Assembly: GCA_963829575.1 (NCBI GenBank)
Contig: CAWHJF010000003.1
Coordinates: forward strand, 265,023 to 329,022
Direction of reading: 5' to 3'
From: KACC-23026 sp963829575
GTDB lineage: Bacteria; Bacillota; Bacilli; Bacillales; Sporolactobacillaceae
DNA: 64,000 bases
Shown: positions 8,512 to 15,672 of the stretch, piece by piece
How the letters are laid out: each line of letters opens with the position of its first letter
Numbering within the stretch: position 1 is the stretch's first letter
Program-made: the position numbers and the translations under genes
Notes under the pieces: model-generated
The model's input: the letters and a program-made list of their open reading frames with translations, nothing else
What the model was told of the DNA's origin: nothing
Databases searched by the model: none

Positions 8512-9417
8512 ATGACTCGTTCGCTCCGAATTCTGGGTGTGTTAACCACCCTTATTATGCTCGTTGTAATTATTATGGGGGCCCTGGTTACCAATACGGG
8601 CTCTGCACAAGGCTGCGGTCATCATTGGCCCCTTTGTTATGGACAAGTCGTCCCAACTCTAAATACGGATCATACATGGATCGAATTTAGCCATCGCGCT
8701 GTAACAGGTGTCGCCGGGATTATGATTCTAGTTCTCGCGGTTTGGTCTTGGATCCTTTACTCAAAGGTTCCCTGGGTCAAGTCCATGGCGATCGGAACGG
8801 TTCTTTTTGTTGTTATTCAAGCTGTATTAGGTGGACTTGCTGTAATTTGGGATCAATCTTCTTTTATTTTGGCGCTTCACTTCGGAATTTCGTTAATTTC
8901 TTTTGCGACCGTGTTGCTTTTGACGATCATTCTATATGAGCAAAGCAAATGGAAAGCAACCCTTTCACCTAAACTCACAAAAGGGTTTCGAACCAATCTT
9001 GTCCTTCTGTTCATTTATTTATATGTAGTCATTTACTCTGGCGCCTTTGTACGGCACACGGATTCAAGCTTAGGTTGTTTGGATTTCCCATTATGTAACG
9101 GGAAACTCGTGCCAAACCTCTTTAGTCGGGCAGGCTTTCAATTTACCCATCGATTTTTAGCAGGTGTGCTGGTCGTTTGGCTAATTCTCACATTTTTCCA
9201 TGCCGTGCGTTATTATAAAAAGGATAAATGGATCTACTGGTGCACACTCACATCCATTTTAACCGTCGTGTTTCAAGCGTTCGCGGGAATCATGGTCATT
9301 TACACAAGAATGCAATTAACCTTTTTGCTCATGCACTCATTCTTTGTCACATTGCTGTTTGGAATCCTCTCGATCCTTTTAATGTTGGCATTAAGAAGAA
9401 AAACCAACTCTATATAA
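8512..9417 (+). CDS. ctaA: heme A synthase (CtaA)
   Basis: Membrane enzyme converting heme O to heme A by oxidising the C8 methyl group. It has 301 aa and eight predicted helices arranged as two four-helix halves. Conserved heme-binding histidines appear in IEFSHRAVTG, LALHFGISL, FQFTHRFLAG and LLMHSFFVT, and the two extracellular cysteine pairs are present (GCGHHWPLCYG and GCLDFPLCNG). It has its own promoter region and terminator and is divergent from ctaB. Confidence 0.95.
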   Translation: MTRSLRILGVLTTLIMLVVIIMGALVTNTGSAQGCGHHWPLCYGQVVPTLNTDHTWIEFSHRAVTGVAGIMILVLAVWSWILYSKVPWVKSMAIGTVLFVVIQAVLGGLAVIWDQSSFILALHFGISLISFATVLLLTIILYEQSKWKATLSPKLTKGFRTNLVLLFIYLYVVIYSGAFVRHTDSSLGCLDFPLCNGKLVPNLFSRAGFQFTHRFLAGVLVVWLILTFFHAVRYYKKDKWIYWCTLTSILTVVFQAFAGIMVIYTRMQLTFLLMHSFFVTLLFGILSILLMLALRRKTNSI

Positions 9418-9427
9418 ACGAAAAAAA

Positions 9428-9453
9428 GAAGATGCCCCAAACGGGCACCTTCT
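9428..9453 (-). terminator. duplicated hairpin, copy 1
   Basis: A GAAGgTGCCC/GGGCAtCTTC stem that ends in a run of seven T residues when read on the minus strand. A nearly identical copy lies at 10112-10140, on the far side of the transposase scar. Confidence 0.55.
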
Positions 9454-9455
9454 CA

Positions 9456-9497
9456 GAGTGTAGAGAAACCCCATGCTTTTTCTCTACACTCGTTTTT
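9456..9497 (+). terminator. terminator of ctaA
   Basis: A 13-bp stem (GAGTGTAGAGAAA with TTTCTCTACACTC) around a short loop, followed by TTTTTT, about 40 bp after the ctaA stop codon. Confidence 0.85.
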
Positions 9498-9539
9498 TAT
9501 GCAGTTTTTGAACTAAGATTTAATGTATTTTGTATCGAC

Positions 9540-9650
9540 CTGTGGAAATTCGCTCGCTTGCCGCGGACGAACGTCCGAGCCTCCTCACTTTAAATGGGGG
9601 TTGCGGGGTCTCGGTCGCCCGTTTTTCCGCAGGCGTCTCGCGATTTCCTC
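9540..9650. repeat. interspersed G+C-rich repeat, copy 2 (left part)
   Basis: It carries the CTCGCTTGCCGCGGaCG, GCCTCCTC, GGGGTCTCG and CCGCAGGCGTCTCGC blocks seen at 30660-30765. A right-hand piece with CGGATCGCCCGCGGaAAGCGAG and a TAAAACGAAG tail lies at about 9962-10015, beyond the transposase scar. The element may have been split by that insertion. Confidence 0.5.
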
Positions 9651-9697
9651 TTGGTTATTTTGTATTTATCTCATAAATAAATGAGCTAAGAAGTTCG

Positions 9698-9880
9698 TCA
9701 ACGACCTGTAAGCTTCGCGAGGTGATTGGCGATCTTTTTTATATTCTGAACCGTTGCTGTCATTAAGGCTTGTTCTTGTGCATGTTCTTTTCCGCGTAAA
9801 CGGCAGTAGCGAAACGGCTCCTTGAAAGGTCATCATGGTTCTCGGCTTTGATCAATCTCCGTGTTGTTTTGCCTAAAATC
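9698..9880 (-). pseudogene. IS1182-family transposase remnant (C-terminal end)
   Basis: On the minus strand, from 9820 to the stop at 9698, a 40-residue frame contains FRYCRLRGKEHAQEQALMTA and then TVQNIKKIAN. This matches, from memory, the conserved C-terminal end of IS1182-type DDE transposases. The homology appears to run a little further upstream only in a shifted frame, so the gene is truncated and frameshifted. No inverted terminal repeats could be assigned. The scar sits where B. subtilis carries pycA. Confidence 0.6.
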
Positions 9881-9904
9881 CATGTATTTGATGGATTTTA
9901 GGCA
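9870..9904. repeat. perfect inverted repeat next to the transposase scar
   Basis: GCCTAAAATCCAT and ATGGATTTTAGGC face each other around a loop of about eight bases. There is no T-run after it, so it is more likely an IS-related palindrome than a terminator. Confidence 0.5.
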
Positions 9905-10083
9905 AGCCAGCAAGAGAGCTGATTCAAGAAGTCGGTTATGATGAAATCTCAAGTAGTAGGCTCACGGATCGCCCGCGGAAAGCGAGCTTATTTCCGCCTA
10001 TTAAAACGAAGTTTTATACAATAGTTATAATAGCGATATAACATATTAACGCGTTTGTTTGATTAAGTTAAATGACGTAAAAA

Positions 10084-10111
10084 AGGCTGTCGAAGACTTT
10101 TTCGACAACCT
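10084..10111 (-). terminator. terminator of ftsW
   Basis: Minus-strand GGTTGTCGAA/TTCGACAGCC stem followed by TTTTTT, about 85 bp beyond the ftsW stop codon. Confidence 0.7.
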
Positions 10112-10140
10112 GAGAAGGTGCCCCAAACGGGCACCTTCTC
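10112..10140 (+). terminator. duplicated hairpin, copy 2
   Basis: A perfect GAGAAGGTGCCC/GGGCACCTTCTC stem with a T-run on the plus strand. It differs from the copy at 9428 by few bases and touches the ftsW terminator. Confidence 0.6.
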
Positions 10141-10193
10141 TTTTAATTCTGTTTAACTACGTTGTTCTACTTTCTTAATCTTAATGTTCAAAA

Positions 10194-11339
10194 TTAAGCA
10201 ACCTCTTGTTGAACTAATTTAGCTTTTCGATTTGCGAATGCGGAAACGTTTATTAAGATTCCTAACATAAATGTGGTCATGATGATCGAGGAGCCCCCAT
10301 AACTGACGAAGGGTAAGGTCACACCGGTTACGGGTAGAAGGCCTGTTGTTGCGCCTAAATTAACAATCGTTTGAATACCAATCAAACTTGAAATTCCGAT
10401 TGACAGTAAACTCCCAAATACATCTTGACAGCGGATTCCAATCAAAATCCCTCTAATGACGATAAAAAGAAGGCAAAGAATGACAAATGAAACCCCGAAT
10501 ATTCCGAGTTCTTCTGCAATGATGGCAATAATGAAATCCGTATGAGGTTCTGGTAGAAACCCAGCCTTTTCAATACTGTTGCCTAACCCTTTGCCCGTAA
10601 TCCCACCGGAAGCAATAGCAATATAAGAGTTAATAAGCTGCCATCCTCCAGACCCGGAAATCGTAAAAGGATGATAGGCGGCTGTAAAACGTTTCAATTG
10701 ATAACCTTTTAGCAGGATCGGAAACATTATAGCAAAGGCACCGCCACCGAGTCCAAATAATAGAGTGAGATGTTTAGTCCGCATTCCTGAACATATTATA
10801 AGGGTTGCGGAAATACCTGCCATAATCATAGCTCCACCTAAGTCAGGTTCCAAGGCTATGAGAACAAAAAAGACAGAGATCATTGTTAATGGAGGTAAGA
10901 CACCACTTTTGAAGTCCGAAATGAAGGATTGTTTATTTGAGAAAACCGAAGCTAGATAAATAATGAGAGAGAGTTTGGCAATTTCAGATGGCTGAATGGA
11001 AAAACCAGCGATTGAAAACCATGAGGTCGCACCATTTGCCTGGCTTCCAATTAACATAACGGCGAGCAAAAGAAATAAAGTCCCAAAAGTGATGGGCTTC
11101 GTGAAGGCTTTGAACATTTTGTATGGAAGAACCATGCCAACGGCACCGGCGATGAGTGCTAAAAAACACCATACTAATTGTTTTTTAAAAATATAGGTGC
11201 TTGAACCATGCAACACCATAATCGACCAAATCGTACTAGCGCTGTAGACCATAATCAACCCGAATGCCATCAATAGAAGCGTGACAAAAAGAAGGGTGTA
11301 ATCATAATAACGAAATAATTCCTTAAACCTGGAAAACAT
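10194..11339 (-). CDS. ftsW: FtsW/RodA/SpoVE-family peptidoglycan glycosyltransferase (FtsW)
   Basis: SEDS-family membrane glycosyltransferase that polymerises lipid II, here most likely the division enzyme FtsW. The 381-aa protein has about ten helices. Family signatures are FSIQPSEIAKLSLI, EPDLGGAMI, GGWQLINSYIAIASGG, FLPEPHTDFIIAIIAEELG and the C-terminal GVTLPFVSYGGSS. Assignment to FtsW rather than RodA or SpoVE rests mainly on location: it lies between ylaN and ctaA, as in B. subtilis (ylaO). B. subtilis has pycA between ftsW and ctaA, which is missing here. Confidence 0.9.
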   Translation of the reverse strand: MFSRFKELFRYYDYTLLFVTLLLMAFGLIMVYSASTIWSIMVLHGSSTYIFKKQLVWCFLALIAGAVGMVLPYKMFKAFTKPITFGTLFLLLAVMLIGSQANGATSWFSIAGFSIQPSEIAKLSLIIYLASVFSNKQSFISDFKSGVLPPLTMISVFFVLIALEPDLGGAMIMAGISATLIICSGMRTKHLTLLFGLGGGAFAIMFPILLKGYQLKRFTAAYHPFTISGSGGWQLINSYIAIASGGITGKGLGNSIEKAGFLPEPHTDFIIAIIAEELGIFGVSFVILCLLFIVIRGILIGIRCQDVFGSLLSIGISSLIGIQTIVNLGATTGLLPVTGVTLPFVSYGGSSIIMTTFMLGILINVSAFANRKAKLVQQEVA

Positions 11340-11480
11340 AAAATCTCATCCTATCTATAGCCCAAGTTTTACTACTGCTTAATGTGGGTTAACTTCTATA
11401 AGACCTGCTTTGTGACAACGCCTAACTCTTTTTTTGAATGGGTTATGATAAAGTAAAACGTCATTCAGTGTGGGCTTAAT

Positions 11481-11498
11481 TACCCTTTAAAGCGGGAT
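11481..11498. repeat. short repeated motif, copy A
   Basis: TACCC-T-TTAAAGCGGGAT, sharing 16 of 18 positions with 34823-34840. It lies in the ftsW-ylaN interval. Role unknown. Confidence 0.35.
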
Positions 11499-11548
11499 AA
11501 AAAGACCTCAAACTAGTGATGCACTTAACAAATTTTTCTATTAAAAAA

Positions 11549-11584
11549 CTCAAACTACTTGTTAACGAACCAAGCTAGTTTGAG
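11549..11584 (-). terminator. terminator of ylaN
   Basis: CTCAAACTA and TAGTTTGAG form a 9-bp stem, followed on the minus strand by TTTTTTAA. It lies directly after the ylaN stop codon. Confidence 0.75.
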
Positions 11585-11590
11585 TTCGAA

Positions 11591-11875
11591 TCACTCTTCA
11601 CCTGTGATCGCTTCATAAAGGCCCGAAAGGTGTTGTTCAAGTTTCTCAAGTATTGCCTTTCCATCCTTCGCATCCACTAATCCAAGACGAACAGCAAAAT
11701 CAATTTCCCTTGATAGACCGAACATTTGAGTATCTAATACTTCCTCATAGAGCGGACATTGCGGCATGGTCAAGTTCTCCATTTGGACTTCTATGAGCTT
11801 TAAAATTTTATGTGCATCCCCTTCGAGCAAGGCATACGCCTGGTCTCGATGTTTGGATTCAATATCGGTCGACAA
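11591..11875 (-). CDS. ylaN: YlaN family protein
   Basis: Small conserved protein of 94 aa; B. subtilis YlaN is 93 aa, essential under standard conditions and linked to iron homeostasis through Fur. The block NLTMPQCPLYEEVLDTQMFG and the following LSREIDFAVRLGLVDAKDG match the family closely. I start it at the TTG at 11875 because GGAGGGG lies six bases upstream and this gives the family length. The longer reading from 12004 would add a spurious membrane helix. Confidence 0.92.
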   Translation of the reverse strand: MSTDIESKHRDQAYALLEGDAHKILKLIEVQMENLTMPQCPLYEEVLDTQMFGLSREIDFAVRLGLVDAKDGKAILEKLEQHLSGLYEAITGEE

Positions 11876-12106
11876 TCGGATCCCCTCCAATTTACTCCCA
11901 CATTCTCTATTTAATATTAAATGGAATAAGCCCAAAAAGCAAGCAATAATAAGAGCCATTATCAACGAATCAATAGGGATGATGTGACAAATTGAGCCCC
12001 ACATTCTATACTAGAGATGGTTCGGATTTTTGGATGGTATTCAGTCCTAAGAAATGAAAAAACAGGCGAGAATTCGCCCAAGGATCATAGAAATGAGGCC
12101 CGTAAA

Positions 12107-12586
12107 ATGACAGATATTGTACAGATAGCTGGTAAGGTCAAGTTTCCAATTGTCTTAGACCCTAGCAGTTGGATTTTCGACAACCGCAAAATTGAATGGC
12201 AAGATTATCTTCAAGAAAAGGTTACCATTGATGACGTAATCGAGAACAGAAAAGATGAACGCGCAGGTGCGGCCATGCCTCGGATGATTGAAGTCAAAGT
12301 CAAATACGATAAAGCCACTTGGTTGACCGATTCTTTTGTCATCCCTGTTGAACCCTTCTTGAAGAACGCGGAACCTTTGGAAGAGGCGACACATGTACGC
12401 TTTGAAAACCGCTCAGGCGAGCAGCATCCCCTCCTTCCAATTGACGTCTTTAAAGCAGGTGTTTTTGGCTTCTCAAAAAATGGTAAGATTCTCCAGGAAG
12501 ACGGTCCGCTCCAGTTTTGTAATCTCGAAGATTACAAAGAAGCCCCGATTACCGGCATCACTAAAATAATTATTGAATCGAATTAA
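12107..12586 (+). CDS. ylaL: YlaL-like protein of unknown function
   Basis: Cytoplasmic protein of 159 aa with no membrane segment or signal. It begins at ATG 12107 behind GAGG. Distinct stretches are VKFPIVLDPSSWIFDNRKIE near the start and LPIDVFKAGVFGFSKNGKIL near the end. The name is based on its place between ylaK (convergent) and ylaN, the B. subtilis position of ylaL, and on similar size. I do not recognise a catalytic motif. A 30-residue upstream extension to 12017 is possible but has no good ribosome binding site. Confidence 0.65.
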   Translation: MTDIVQIAGKVKFPIVLDPSSWIFDNRKIEWQDYLQEKVTIDDVIENRKDERAGAAMPRMIEVKVKYDKATWLTDSFVIPVEPFLKNAEPLEEATHVRFENRSGEQHPLLPIDVFKAGVFGFSKNGKILQEDGPLQFCNLEDYKEAPITGITKIIIESN

Positions 12587-12591
12587 TAAGC

Positions 12592-12629
12592 TGACCAAAA
12601 AGGGACTGGACAAGTCCCCTTTTTGGTCA
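12592..12629. terminator. bidirectional terminator after ylaL
   Basis: A stem of about 16 bp built from TGACCAAAAAGGGACT and AGTCCCCTTTTTGGTCA (one bulge), with A-rich and T-rich flanks giving termination on the plus strand. Confidence 0.7.
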
Positions 12630-12646
12630 CATCAATTTCAAGTTAA

Positions 12647-12700
12647 AATAAGGGCCCTGTGATCCGCCTATTTTATAAGGCGGATCACAGGGCCCTTATT
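12647..12700. repeat. perfect 22-bp palindrome between convergent ylaL and ylaK
   Basis: Arms 12647-12668 and 12679-12700 are perfectly complementary over 22 bp around a 10-base A+T loop. The arms contain GGGCCC and GGATC. Read on the minus strand it ends TTATTTTAA and could terminate ylaK, but its length and perfection exceed the other terminators in this window. Confidence 0.85.
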
Positions 12701-12818
12701 CTACTTCTCTTAACTTGTGTGTTCGTTTGGCAGACTCAGGTGACCTTGTCTCCACAATCCCCCCCTATTTTCTGAAGCGTCCTTGCTATTAAATCAATCT
12801 TCATTTTTTCAGATAACC

Positions 12819-14144
12819 TTAAAGCACATCGGCGGCGATTTGGGCAAGTTTTGAACGCTCACCTCTTTCAAGTTTAACATGTCCACTTATATTTTGTTCT
12901 TTCATTCTTTCAACCACATAGGTCAGGCCATTGTTAAACTGATCAAGATACGGATGATCGACCTGTTCCGGGTCACCCATTAGTACGATTTTGGTCCCTT
13001 CACCGACCCGCGTTAAAATCGTTTTAATTTCATGCTTCGTTAAATTTTGCGCTTCATCTATGATCATAAACTGCTCTGGAATACTACGTCCTCTAATATA
13101 TGTAATCGCTTCGGTCTGGATCGATTTGATCCCTGCGAGAATGTCCTCGATTTCGCCTTTGCGCTTCGTGTTGAACAAATATTCCAAGTTATCATAAATG
13201 GGCTGTAGCCACGGTTTCAATTTTTCCTCCTTTTCTCCTGGCAAATAGCCCAAGTCTTTTCCAACTGGCATGATCGATCGGGCGATTAACAATTTTTTAT
13301 ACAGTCTTAAATCCTCGGTTTGAAGAAGTCCAGAGGCCAACGCCAACAGGGTCTTGCCTGTTCCCGCTCGACCTATTAAGGTGACGAGTTGAACGTCAGT
13401 CCTTTGTAGAAGTTCAAGCGCCATGATTTGCTGAGCATTTCGCGCTTTTATGCCCCACACGGCTTCGTTGCCATAGAAACAAGGTGTCAGCATGTCGCCC
13501 TTAGAATCAATAACCCCAAGTGCAGAGGCTTGGGTGTTTAAGCCTTTTAAAATTATAAATTCAAACGGATACGTGGGTTCTTTTGTGATTTGAGTGACCG
13601 GCAGTTTTTTAAGTAAATAAAACGAGTCGATCAATTGGTCAGAGACATAAAATTCGCGGTACCCTTTGTATATATTTTCTGATGGAACGACGCGATCATT
13701 TAGATAATCCTCAACTGGAATACCGAGTGCATCTGCCTTTACCCGAACTAAAATATCCTTACTCACCAAAATGACTTCTCTTGGTTTGTGCTTCCCCTCT
13801 TCCTCATTTTTCAGATTCAAAGCGACCGCGATGATGCGGTTATCATTCGTCCTGTCCACAAATGAACTTTTCAGTGACTCAAAAGAACGATGGTTTAATT
13901 CGACGCGAAGATTCCCTCCATTTTCTAGTTGAACGCCATGATTAAGCCTTCCTTTTTGTCTTTGCTCATCAATGAGCCTTGAAACATGCCGCGCATGCTG
14001 ACCCACCTCGTCCATATTCCGCTTTTTTGAATCGATTTCTTCTAAAACAACAGCTGGAATAATGACTTCATTTTCCTCGAAAGCGAACAAAGCCATTGGA
14101 TCTTGTAAGAGTACATTTGTATCTAGGACGTAAATTTTAGTCAA
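12819..14144 (-). CDS. ylaK: PIN-PhoH ATPase (YlaK, PhoH2)
   Basis: PhoH2-type protein joining an N-terminal PIN ribonuclease domain (residues 1-130, starting MTKIYVLDTNVLLQDP with the acidic D8) to a C-terminal PhoH ATPase (Walker A IGRAGTGKT, Walker B FMIIDEAQN). Family members act as RNA helicase-ribonucleases. The TTG at 14144 is the likely start because AGGAGG lies seven bases before it; an ATG at 14165 lies upstream of that ribosome binding site. Length is 441 aa, as in B. subtilis YlaK. It is divergent from ylaJ. Confidence 0.92.
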   Translation of the reverse strand: MTKIYVLDTNVLLQDPMALFAFEENEVIIPAVVLEEIDSKKRNMDEVGQHARHVSRLIDEQRQKGRLNHGVQLENGGNLRVELNHRSFESLKSSFVDRTNDNRIIAVALNLKNEEEGKHKPREVILVSKDILVRVKADALGIPVEDYLNDRVVPSENIYKGYREFYVSDQLIDSFYLLKKLPVTQITKEPTYPFEFIILKGLNTQASALGVIDSKGDMLTPCFYGNEAVWGIKARNAQQIMALELLQRTDVQLVTLIGRAGTGKTLLALASGLLQTEDLRLYKKLLIARSIMPVGKDLGYLPGEKEEKLKPWLQPIYDNLEYLFNTKRKGEIEDILAGIKSIQTEAITYIRGRSIPEQFMIIDEAQNLTKHEIKTILTRVGEGTKIVLMGDPEQVDHPYLDQFNNGLTYVVERMKEQNISGHVKLERGERSKLAQIAADVL

Positions 14145-14286
14145 AATGTCGCCTCCTGTAGTCATGAGCTATTTTTAAAAATGTTTGATTAGTACAAATG
14201 TATGAGAAATCGAATAAAGATAGACGATTGATCAAAAAATACTCTAAGACACTTTCAAAAATTTTTAATGTTCAGGGGGTTCAACC

Positions 14287-14811
14287 ATGGCTTGGCAACA
14301 TGCACTAGTCGGTCTCACCACCTCCGTTCTCATCTCTGGACTTGGCGTTACACATGGCCATGCCGATGCTTACTCGGCTTCTGGAAAGCGTGTATTTCAA
14401 GAGATGAAACAATCGGTGAAGCCGGTTCTTACCAATTCATATGTGAATAACGCATCCGCTAACCACCTTGCAAAGCTCGCCACCCAAATTAACGGGGTCC
14501 AACACGCGACGGTCATTGTTCTTGGAAATTATGTCGTTGTCGGATTAACGATCGATCCAACACTTAATCGCCACAAAACGGGTAACATTAAATATGATGT
14601 GGCAAATGTGATTAAAGGCGATCCGAACGGGGCAAATGCCTTCGTGACAAGTGATCCAAACCTTGTTCAACGGCTAAAAGACATTCGAGTGGAAATTCTA
14701 GATGGAAAACCCATTCAAGGCATTCTTCAGCAATTAGCTCTAGTCGTCGAACGTATTATGCCGGATGCCTCCAGTGATTTTCTGAAATCCCGTTCTAACT
14801 CCACAAGGTAA
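14287..14811 (+). CDS. ylaJ: YhcN/YlaJ-family sporulation protein
   Basis: Exported protein of the YhcN/YlaJ family, found in spores of Bacillales and often a lipoprotein. The 174-aa product has a hydrophobic N-terminus (residues 8-27) and the family core VQHATVIVLGNYVVVGLTID followed by DPNLVQRLKDI. Unlike most relatives I see no lipobox cysteine, so it may be a secreted rather than lipid-anchored form. CAGGGGG lies seven bases before the start. It shares the ylaK-ylaJ divergent region and is followed by ylaI. Confidence 0.82.
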   Translation: MAWQHALVGLTTSVLISGLGVTHGHADAYSASGKRVFQEMKQSVKPVLTNSYVNNASANHLAKLATQINGVQHATVIVLGNYVVVGLTIDPTLNRHKTGNIKYDVANVIKGDPNGANAFVTSDPNLVQRLKDIRVEILDGKPIQGILQQLALVVERIMPDASSDFLKSRSNSTR

Positions 14812-14979
14812 GGACCACGATTCAAACGTAAAACCTGAAGGGCCATTTCGTATTTTTTTCTAAGGAATGTCGCTTTGGGACTATGATTTAGGCGAATTTA
14901 TTTCTTCCTAAATATAAGTCACAAAGATTAAAAAACACCTTTTAAAAAACATGCTATAATGGTCTTGAGGTGACGACCG

Positions 14980-15183
14980 ATGAAATTGAATTGTGTTTTA
15001 TGTAATGAATCACACGATATAGACGATCAAACGCCTATTGCGAAGCGTTTGAAAAACCGTCCGATCCATACTTATATGTGCACTAAATGTCACGACCGCA
15101 TCACAGAACAAACCATTAAACGCTGGGAAACCGGAAAGTTTAGAGTGTATCACAAGGACGTTCAAAAAAATGAAAATTGGTAA
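14980..15183 (+). CDS. ylaI: YlaI, DUF2197 zinc-ribbon protein
   Basis: Cytoplasmic protein of 67 aa with two CxxC pairs (CVLC near residue 5 and CTKC near residue 38) that should bind one zinc ion, as in the YlaI/DUF2197 family of Bacillales. The function is unknown; a nucleic-acid or protein contact role is guessed from the ribbon fold. It begins behind GAGGTGACG and converges on ylaH across a strong hairpin. Confidence 0.85.
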   Translation: MKLNCVLCNESHDIDDQTPIAKRLKNRPIHTYMCTKCHDRITEQTIKRWETGKFRVYHKDVQKNENW

Positions 15184-15186
15184 CCA

Positions 15187-15234
15187 AAAAAACCACTCCC
15201 TTTAGCCTAATACGGCTTAAGGGAGTGGTTTTTT
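15187..15234. terminator. bidirectional terminator between ylaI and ylaH
   Basis: An AAAAACCACTCCCTT arm pairs with AAGGGAGTGGTTTTTT around a loop that itself pairs (AGCC/GGCT). It suits both convergent genes. Confidence 0.85.
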
Positions 15235-15266
15235 GTGATGCAGTACTTTTTTATCTAAGTCGCTTT

Positions 15267-15638
15267 TTACAAACGGCGATCCATTTGATTAGAATTCGAG
15301 TCAGCAGGTGCCTGTTTTTTTGAGCTAGCCAATCTAATTTTATAGATCGAAAGGATGAGTGCCGCAATCGCCAGAGCCCCTACAATCGGAAGTTGTAAAG
15401 CTAAAATGGTCAATAAAATGCATCCGATTAGCATGAGCGCATAAATCACAGCAGACTTAAGGAGTGGCAGTTTACGGGCAAAGCCAAGCTTATAGACCAC
15501 AATAGACAAAATCACAATTGTAAAATAAAGAATTGTGATCGTATGGTCTGTTGACCACTTGTGATCATATAAAAACTGTGGATAACCCGAAAGATGAAAC
15601 TCGCTACTGTTAGTGCTTGGCACGGCGATCTCCCCCAT
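15267..15638 (-). CDS. ylaH: YlaH-like membrane protein
   Basis: Small integral membrane protein of 123 aa with three hydrophobic segments (about residues 33-52, 61-79 and 82-101) and a polar C-terminal tail. It matches the YlaH family by size, by topology and by its position directly downstream of typA, as in B. subtilis. No enzymatic motif; function unknown. Confidence 0.8.
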   Translation of the reverse strand: MGEIAVPSTNSSEFHLSGYPQFLYDHKWSTDHTITILYFTIVILSIVVYKLGFARKLPLLKSAVIYALMLIGCILLTILALQLPIVGALAIAALILSIYKIRLASSKKQAPADSNSNQMDRRL

Positions 15639-15672
15639 TAAGATCCAAAATTAAACACGTCAACAAAAAGAA

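Noticed and set aside
9228..9593. A plus-strand frame overlapping the end of ctaA and running into repeat DNA
   Set aside because: It is out of frame with ctaA, passes through the ctaA terminator and has atypical composition.
9905..9960. A short plus-strand peptide reading ELIQEVGYDEIS as a gene fragment
   Set aside because: Only about 18 codons, with no start and no clear family; it may be part of the IS scar but cannot be supported.
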